From assembly GCA_041394605.1 (NCBI GenBank), contig JAWKHX010000018.1, forward strand, positions 1 to 64,000: a DNA stretch of 64,000 nt, written 5' to 3'. The notes under the pieces are model-generated. The model saw only the letters and a list, made by a program, of their open reading frames with translations, did not search any database and was not told where the DNA came from. Of this stretch, positions 60,184-64,000 are shown piece after piece (position 1 is the stretch's first letter; the number at the start of each line of letters is the position of its first letter). The position numbers and the translations under genes were made by a program. This DNA is from UBA668 sp041394605. GTDB lineage: Bacteria > Actinomycetota > Acidimicrobiia > Acidimicrobiales > Ilumatobacteraceae.

Positions 60184-61581
60184 ATGGCGAGCGTGGCGGC
60201 GGTGGACGAGCTGATCCGGGCCGAGGAAGACCGCTTCATGGCTCGCATGCCGCGCACCGTCGACCTGTGGGAGCGTGCCCAGCGGGTGATGCCCGGCGGC
60301 GTGAGCAGCAGTTGGGCCAGTTCCCGGCCGGTGCCGGTGTGGGTCAGCCACGGCGACGGCGGCCATGTGTGGGACGTCGACGGCAACGACTACGTCGACC
60401 TGCACGCCGGCTACGGCGTGAACGTGGTGGGGCACGCCAACCCGGCGGTGGTGCACGCGGTGCAGCAGCGTGTCGCGCTCGGCACCCACTTCGCCCAGCC
60501 CACCGAGGATTCCATCGTGGTGGCAGAGGAACTGGCACGGCGCTTCGGGCTGCCGATGTGGCGGTTCAACAACTCGGGCTCCGAGGCCACCATGGATGCC
60601 TTCCACCTCATGCGGGCCATCACCGGCCGCGACCTGGTGATCAAGGTGGAGGGCAGCTACCACGGCCACCACGACTCGGCGATGGTGTCGATCTTCCGCG
60701 GGTTGGACCAACTGGGCCCGGCGGAGGATCCGGCGCGAGTGCCGGGCGCCGGGGTGCCCCAGGCGATGGCCGACCTGCTGCGCCTCGTGCCGTTCAACGA
60801 CCTGGACGCGCTGGAGCGAGTGCTGCAACAGCACCATGGCCAGGTGGCCGGGATGATCCTCGAGCCGATGATGATGAACGCCGGCATCATCCCGCCCCTG
60901 CCCGGCTACCTGGAGGGTGTGCGCGAACTCACCCGCCGGCACGGGGTGCTGCTGGCGTTCGACGAGGTGAAGACCGGGCTGGTCGTGCACCACGGCGGCG
61001 CCACCCGGCTGTTCGGGGTGACGCCCGACATCGTCTGCCTGGCCAAGGCGCTCGGTGGCGGCCTGCCGTGCGGCGCCATCGGCGGCACCGAGGACGTGAT
61101 GGCCGCCATCACCGACGGTGTGTACGACCAGGTCGGCACGTTCAACGGCAATCCGCTCACCATGGCCGCGGCGCGGGCGACGCTCACCGAGGTGCTGCGC
61201 CCGGAGGTCTACGGAGGGGCGGAGGAGATCGGCCGGCGGATGCTGGCCGGGTCGCAGGCGGCGCTGGCGGCGGAGGGCATACCCAGCTACGGCCATGTGT
61301 TCGGGTTCAAGGGATCGGTGGTGTTCCACGATCGGCCGGCCACGAACTACCGCGAGTTCCTCGCCATCTCCACGGCGTTCAGCCACCTGCACTTCCTGGT
61401 GCAGTTCAACGGCGGCGTGTTCCTCCCGCCGTGGGGCAAGAGCGAGTCGTGGACGCTGTCGACCGCCCACACCAACGACGACGGCGACCGGTACGTTGCC
61501 AACATGGGGCGGCTGGCGGCGCTCGGCGCCGGCCTCTCCGACCGCACGTCCGAGCTGTTCGCCGCAGGGAGTTTCAACTGA
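60184..61581 (+). CDS. Class III aminotransferase, GSA-aminomutase-like
   Basis: 465 aa PLP enzyme. Motifs: AQRVMPGGVSSSWASSRP, WDVDGNDYVDLHAGYGVNVVGHANP, FNNSGSEATMDAFHLMRAITG, VEGSYHGHHDSAM, LLAFDEVKTGLV (PLP Asp) and the Schiff-base Lys288 in CLAKALGGGLP. The sequence resembles glutamate-1-semialdehyde aminomutase but this context is not haem synthesis, so an aminotransferase or aminomutase on another substrate is likely. The ATG at 60184 follows TACGCT by 7 nt. The stop overlaps the next ATG (TGATG). Confidence 0.9.
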   Translation: MASVAAVDELIRAEEDRFMARMPRTVDLWERAQRVMPGGVSSSWASSRPVPVWVSHGDGGHVWDVDGNDYVDLHAGYGVNVVGHANPAVVHAVQQRVALGTHFAQPTEDSIVVAEELARRFGLPMWRFNNSGSEATMDAFHLMRAITGRDLVIKVEGSYHGHHDSAMVSIFRGLDQLGPAEDPARVPGAGVPQAMADLLRLVPFNDLDALERVLQQHHGQVAGMILEPMMMNAGIIPPLPGYLEGVRELTRRHGVLLAFDEVKTGLVVHHGGATRLFGVTPDIVCLAKALGGGLPCGAIGGTEDVMAAITDGVYDQVGTFNGNPLTMAAARATLTEVLRPEVYGGAEEIGRRMLAGSQAALAAEGIPSYGHVFGFKGSVVFHDRPATNYREFLAISTAFSHLHFLVQFNGGVFLPPWGKSESWTLSTAHTNDDGDRYVANMGRLAALGAGLSDRTSELFAAGSFN

Positions 61582-62429
61582 TGGTCGCGCTGCAACAGGT
61601 GTCCAAGGCCGACGGCGCGCAGGCCGTCACGGAGGTGCTGGCCACCGATGGTGGGGTGATCGTGCGCGACTTCCTCGAACCTGCACTCCTGGACCGCTTC
61701 CGCCGCGACATGGTGAACCATGCCGGCGGCCACCGGCCCGGCACGGTGGCGGACAACCCCTCCGTGCAGTGGTTCTGGGGTTCGAACACCAAGCGGTTCA
61801 CCCGTCTGGCCCACCGCAGTGCGGCCTTCGTCGACATCCTCACCGACCCCTTCTACCTGGCCGTCGCCGACGCGGTGCTGCTGCCGTGGGCGGAGGACTA
61901 CTGGATGAACACCGGTCAGATGATGATCATCGGCCCGGGCGAGAAGGCCCAGGTCCTCCACCGCGACGCAGACAACTGGCCCACCGTGTGCCGCCCCGAC
62001 GGCCCGGAGGTCACCATCAGCTGCCTGTTCGCCATCTCCGACTTCACCGCCGACGTGGGCGCCACCCGGGTGGTGCCCGGCAGCCACCGGTGGGAGGACT
62101 ACGAGCGCCGGGCCACATCCGACGAGATCTGCCAGGCGGTGATGCCCGCCGGCAGCGGGATGATCTACACCGGTCGTGTGCTGCACAGCGGCGGCGCCAA
62201 CGTCACCGCCGATCAGTGGCGCTACGGGCTGCACCTGTCGTACGTGCTCGGCTGGCTGACACCGGAGGAAGCCGGCCCGCTGGCCACGCCGTGGGACGAC
62301 GTGGCGCACCTGTCGCCGCGCGCTCAGCGCCTGCTCGGCTGGCGGTGCAGCGGTACGGACTCCGCCTACGCCGCCCGGCTGTGGACGGTGGACTACGAAG
62401 ACGTGCCCGTGGGGCTTGGCCTCGAGTAG
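61581..62429 (+). CDS. Phytanoyl-CoA dioxygenase family oxygenase
   Basis: 282 aa Fe(II)/2-oxoglutarate dioxygenase of the PhyH family. The iron triad is His and Asp in VLHRDADNWP and the distal His in RVLHSGGANVT; the 2-oxoglutarate Arg is in QWRYGLHLSY. It starts at the stop codon of the aminotransferase (1-bp overlap), so the two are co-translated, and together with the Rieske gene form an oxidative pathway of unknown substrate. It is not closely similar to the other PhyH protein at 32.3 kb. Confidence 0.9.
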   Translation: MVALQQVSKADGAQAVTEVLATDGGVIVRDFLEPALLDRFRRDMVNHAGGHRPGTVADNPSVQWFWGSNTKRFTRLAHRSAAFVDILTDPFYLAVADAVLLPWAEDYWMNTGQMMIIGPGEKAQVLHRDADNWPTVCRPDGPEVTISCLFAISDFTADVGATRVVPGSHRWEDYERRATSDEICQAVMPAGSGMIYTGRVLHSGGANVTADQWRYGLHLSYVLGWLTPEEAGPLATPWDDVAHLSPRAQRLLGWRCSGTDSAYAARLWTVDYEDVPVGLGLE

Positions 62430-63203
62430 CTATCGGCCCTTCCACGCCGGAGGTCGCCCCTCGGCTCGGGCAGCCAGCCCCTCCTCGGCGTCCTCGGAGT
62501 CGATGGCGGCGCGGTAGGACGGCAGTTCCTTGATGGCCCGCATCGCGTCGATGTCGTCCATGTGAGCAGTCCGCCGGCCGATGTCCAACACCGCAGCCAC
62601 GCTGAGCGGTGCCGATGCGGCCACGGAGCGCGCCATCTCGAGCGCGGCAGCCAGCAACTCGGCGCCGGGCACCACCCGGTTCAGCAGGCCCCAGCGGGCG
62701 GCCTCCTCGGCGCTCATCCGCCGTCCGGTCAGCAGCATCTCGCGGGCGATGTGTGGCGGCAACAGGCGGGGCAGGCGCACGCTGCCGGCATCGGGCAGCA
62801 TGCCGAGGCCGGCTTCGGGCAGGAAGAACTGCGCGTGCTCGGCGGCCACGATCAGGTCCGCCGACAGGGCGATCTCGAACCCGCCGCCCACGGCCATCCC
62901 GTTGACCGCGGCGATCACGGGGGTGCGCCGGCCGGGCAGGTCGGGGAAGCCGCCGAAGCCGCCGGCGCCCCAGTCCGCGTCGAACGACTCGCCGTCGTCG
63001 GCCGCACCGAGATCCCAGCCGGCGGAGAAGAAGCGTTCGCCGGCGCCGGTGATGACGGCCACCCGAACGGCCGGGTCGTGCTCGAAGCCGACGAAGACCT
63101 CGCCGAGGGCGAAGCTGGTGGCGGCGTCCAGCGCGTTGGCCTTGGGACGGTCGATGGTCACGACGGCGATGCCGTCGGTCACGTCCACACGGAAGCCGGT
63201 CAT
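62430..63203 (-). CDS. Enoyl-CoA hydratase/carnitinyl-CoA dehydratase-like protein
   Basis: 257 aa crotonase-fold enzyme: IDRPKANALDAATS, oxyanion hole ERFFSAGWDLGA and GMAVGGGFEIALSADLIVAAEHAQFFLPEAGLGMLPD (acid residue in the LPEAGLG segment). The end is WKGR, as in CaiD-like enzymes. The ATG at 63203 overlaps the stop of the upstream acyl-CoA synthetase (ATGA). The two probably act together on an acyl-CoA such as a carnitine-like or branched-chain intermediate. Confidence 0.88.
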   Translation of the reverse strand: MTGFRVDVTDGIAVVTIDRPKANALDAATSFALGEVFVGFEHDPAVRVAVITGAGERFFSAGWDLGAADDGESFDADWGAGGFGGFPDLPGRRTPVIAAVNGMAVGGGFEIALSADLIVAAEHAQFFLPEAGLGMLPDAGSVRLPRLLPPHIAREMLLTGRRMSAEEAARWGLLNRVVPGAELLAAALEMARSVAASAPLSVAAVLDIGRRTAHMDDIDAMRAIKELPSYRAAIDSEDAEEGLAARAEGRPPAWKGR

Positions 63204-64000
63204 GGCTGACCCTCCAGGGTGAGCAGGGCGTCCACGGCGGTGGCGCCGTGCTGCCCGACGAGTACGGGGTTCAGTTCTGCCTCCACCACGTCGCTGCCGA
63301 CGACGTGTTCGGCCAGGCGGACCACCAGGTCGGCCAGTGCGTCGACGTCCGCTGTGGGGCGACCGCGGAAACCATGGAGGAGGGGAGCGCAGCGGAGGCG
63401 GTCGATTGCGGCGAGCACGTCGGCATGCGCGACCGGGGCGAGCAGGTGGGTGACGTCGTTCCACACTTCGGTGGCGACGCCGCCGTGGCCGAGGGTGACC
63501 AGCCAGCCGACCGGGTGGTCGCGGCGCACGGTCACCAGCACCTCGGCCACCACATCGGTGACCGTGCCCTCCACCAGGTAGCCGACGGAACTGGCCGGCA
63601 TCGCCGCCAGCGCGGTGGCCAGTTCGTCCGGTCCGGCAAGCCCGACCTTCACGGCCCCGGACTCGCTCTTGTGGGCCAGCCCGAGGGCTTTCAAGGTGAC
63701 GGGATACCCGATGGCTGCGGCAGCGTCGAGCACGTCGTCGGCGGAGCGCACCAGCCGGCCGTCCGGCACGGCGATGCCGGCACTGCGCAGGCGGGCCTTG
63801 GCCGTCGCCTCGTCAAGCAGCACGGAGTGATGGGCGGCGGTGACCGGCGCGTGGCGGGTGGTGCCGGCGGGTGCCGGCAGCGCCGCGGCGTCCAGCGCGG
63901 TGAGAGCTTCCCCCAGCCCGAGCAGCGGGGTGATGCCGCGGGCAGCGAGATGGGCGCGGAACGGCTCGTTGATGCACTCGGCCATCGTGGCCACGACGAC
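63200..64000 (-). CDS. Acyl-CoA synthetase (NDP-forming type), C-terminal part only
   Basis: The gene enters from the right edge; 266 codons are visible without its start. The region is the ATP-grasp domain of an NDP-forming acyl-CoA/acetate-CoA ligase: LLDEATAKARLRSAGIAVPDGRL, YPVTLKALGLAHKSESGAVKVGL, VEVLVTVRRDHPVGWLVTLGHGG, and VVEAELNPVLV. Full proteins are about 700 aa with an N-terminal CoA-binding domain, which should lie upstream outside the window. Its stop overlaps the enoyl-CoA hydratase start, so the two form an operon. Confidence 0.85.
   Translation of the reverse strand, partial: VVVATMAECINEPFRAHLAARGITPLLGLGEALTALDAAALPAPAGTTRHAPVTAAHHSVLLDEATAKARLRSAGIAVPDGRLVRSADDVLDAAAAIGYPVTLKALGLAHKSESGAVKVGLAGPDELATALAAMPASSVGYLVEGTVTDVVAEVLVTVRRDHPVGWLVTLGHGGVATEVWNDVTHLLAPVAHADVLAAIDRLRCAPLLHGFRGRPTADVDALADLVVRLAEHVVGSDVVEAELNPVLVGQHGATAVDALLTLEGQP

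Overview
The window is GC-rich, densely packed chromosomal DNA from an actinobacterium, most likely a member of the Acidimicrobiia or a close relative. This is inferred from gene content and style: a SURF1-like protein, a wax-ester-synthase/DGAT enzyme, a DUF222-HNH gene, a MoxR/CoxE pair, and many start codons with a TANNNT hexamer 6-7 nt upstream, the signature of leaderless transcription. No insertion sequence, prophage or CRISPR array was seen.

Layout. 1-14.7 kb: housekeeping and envelope genes (dgt, obg-proB, pspA, murJ, a small membrane-anchored protein), a TerB-like/AAA+ ATPase translationally coupled to a secreted subtilisin, a MoxR-VWA pair and an MFS transporter. 14.9-25.3 kb: a minus-strand purine operon, purL-purQ-purC-purF-[36-codon sORF]-purD/purM fusion-purN-guaB, with nearly every junction overlapping. 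It has a promoter before purL and a second before purN, and the two share an 11-mer at identical spacing. 25.3-34.2 kb: phosphatase, GMC oxidoreductase, WS/DGAT, metallo-hydrolase, SURF1, an ECF sigma/membrane-partner pair, a PhyH dioxygenase and a phosphotransferase. 34.2-36.4 kb: a small accessory block led by a DUF222-HNH gene under a LexA-type SOS box. 36.5-43.3 kb: small conserved proteins, a saccharopine-dehydrogenase-like enzyme, a SET-domain protein, a PEP-mutase/ICL enzyme, a SAM riboswitch with metX, and tRNA-Gly(GCC). 43.3-50.1 kb: an enoyl-CoA hydratase, an acoA-acoB-acoX-acoC acetoin/2-oxoacid dehydrogenase operon and an alpha-L-fucosidase. 50.1-64 kb: a DUF4188/MerR divergent pair around a nested dyad, a vapBC toxin-antitoxin pair, a beta-CASP metallo-hydrolase, an acyl-CoA dehydrogenase/Baeyer-Villiger monooxygenase pair, a DUF2510 membrane protein, an ABC ATPase, a Rieske/aminotransferase/PhyH cluster, and an enoyl-CoA hydratase with an acyl-CoA synthetase that runs off the window.

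Eight genes (MFS, guaB, purQ, purL, a DUF6188-like gene, acoC, the beta-CASP gene, the DUF2510 gene) are interrupted by single-base gains or losses in short G or C runs. Because purL, purQ, guaB and acoC are among them, sequencing or assembly error is the simplest explanation. These genes are annotated over their full intended span with the break noted.
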